A stretch of 64,000 nucleotides of DNA from an uncultured Eubacteriales bacterium (lineage in GTDB: Bacteria; Bacillota; Clostridia; Christensenellales; CAG-138), in the NCBI GenBank assembly GCA_900549955.1, contig URQH01000006.1, forward strand, positions 8,647 through 72,646, in the 5' to 3' direction. A model generated the notes under the pieces. The model did no database searches and was not told where the DNA came from. It saw only the letters and a program-made list of their open reading frames with translations. A program made the translations under genes and the position numbers. Below are positions 63,901-64,000 of the stretch, piece after piece (the first letter of the stretch is position 1; every line of letters starts with the position of its first letter).

Positions 63901-64000
63901 ACCGTTCCTCCTGTGCGCGGCACGGGCCCTGCCGCAGGGCGCGGGAGCCCCGCGCGTTCCGCACGCCGCGGCGCGCATACGCGCCGCGTGGGCGCCGCCG

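Overview
The window is a GC-rich (roughly two thirds G+C by eye) chromosomal segment of an anaerobic Bacillota, most likely a member of class Clostridia. Evidence: Gram-positive style lipoproteins, the lonB-lon-engB cluster, a pyrG leader of the Gram-positive reiterative-transcription type, a tandem glycine riboswitch, [FeFe] hydrogenases of the monomeric and sensory kinds, AdhE, and sigma-A promoters with TATACT/TATAAT boxes. No phage, insertion sequence, CRISPR array, rRNA or tRNA gene was recognised.

Layout. 0-3 kb: 3' part of a MoxR-type AAA ATPase gene, then glyA on the minus strand behind a tandem glycine riboswitch and terminator. 3-8.3 kb (minus): pyrG with an attenuator leader, then prmA-rsmE-mtaB-hinT, a translation/tRNA modification operon. 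8.4-15.8 kb (plus): holA, a Dabb-domain gene, uvrB, uvrA and a DUF218 membrane protein. 15.9-19.8 kb: an NCS1 permease/amidase/small-protein operon facing a LacI regulator. 19.9-29.6 kb: a two-sided hexuronate locus. The minus arm is uxaC, PfkB kinase, gnd, LarA-like epimerase; the plus arm is uxaE, uxuB, gntR. 29.6-33.6 kb (minus): metF, a MetH activation protein and B12-dependent metH. 33.8-42.2 kb (minus): adhE, an APH-fold kinase, a [2Fe-2S] thioredoxin-like protein, a thioesterase, sensory hydrogenase HydS, a PP2C phosphatase and a monomeric [FeFe] hydrogenase. 42.4-48.2 kb (minus): metallophosphoesterase, zinc-ribbon protein, engB, lon, lonB. 48.4-54.2 kb (plus): a lipoprotein, a MacAB-like export system, a YcxB-like protein and a 40-residue membrane protein. 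54.2-55.4 kb (minus): DUF1002 protein. 55.8-58.3 kb (plus): amino-acid ABC importer. 58.5-63.3 kb (plus): XRE-cupin regulator and potABCD polyamine importer. 63.5-63.9 kb (minus): CBS-domain protein. The last 100 bases are GC-rich with no gene seen.

The most interesting system is the hexuronate locus. It has no mannonate dehydratase and no KDPG aldolase, but it encodes exactly what is needed to turn D-mannonate into D-gluconate (a LarA-family C2 epimerase), phosphorylate it (a PfkB kinase) and decarboxylate it (Gnd). The inferred route is galacturonate or glucuronate to tagaturonate/fructuronate, mannonate, gluconate, 6-phosphogluconate and ribulose 5-phosphate. This is inferred from gene content and catalytic-residue spacing and has not been tested. 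Other points of note are apparently leaderless start sites at prmA and holA, a hydrogenase-sensor/phosphatase/kinase operon behind adhE, several perfect palindromes at promoters (lon, metF, lacI, XRE) and a PotA with a duplicated C-terminal domain.
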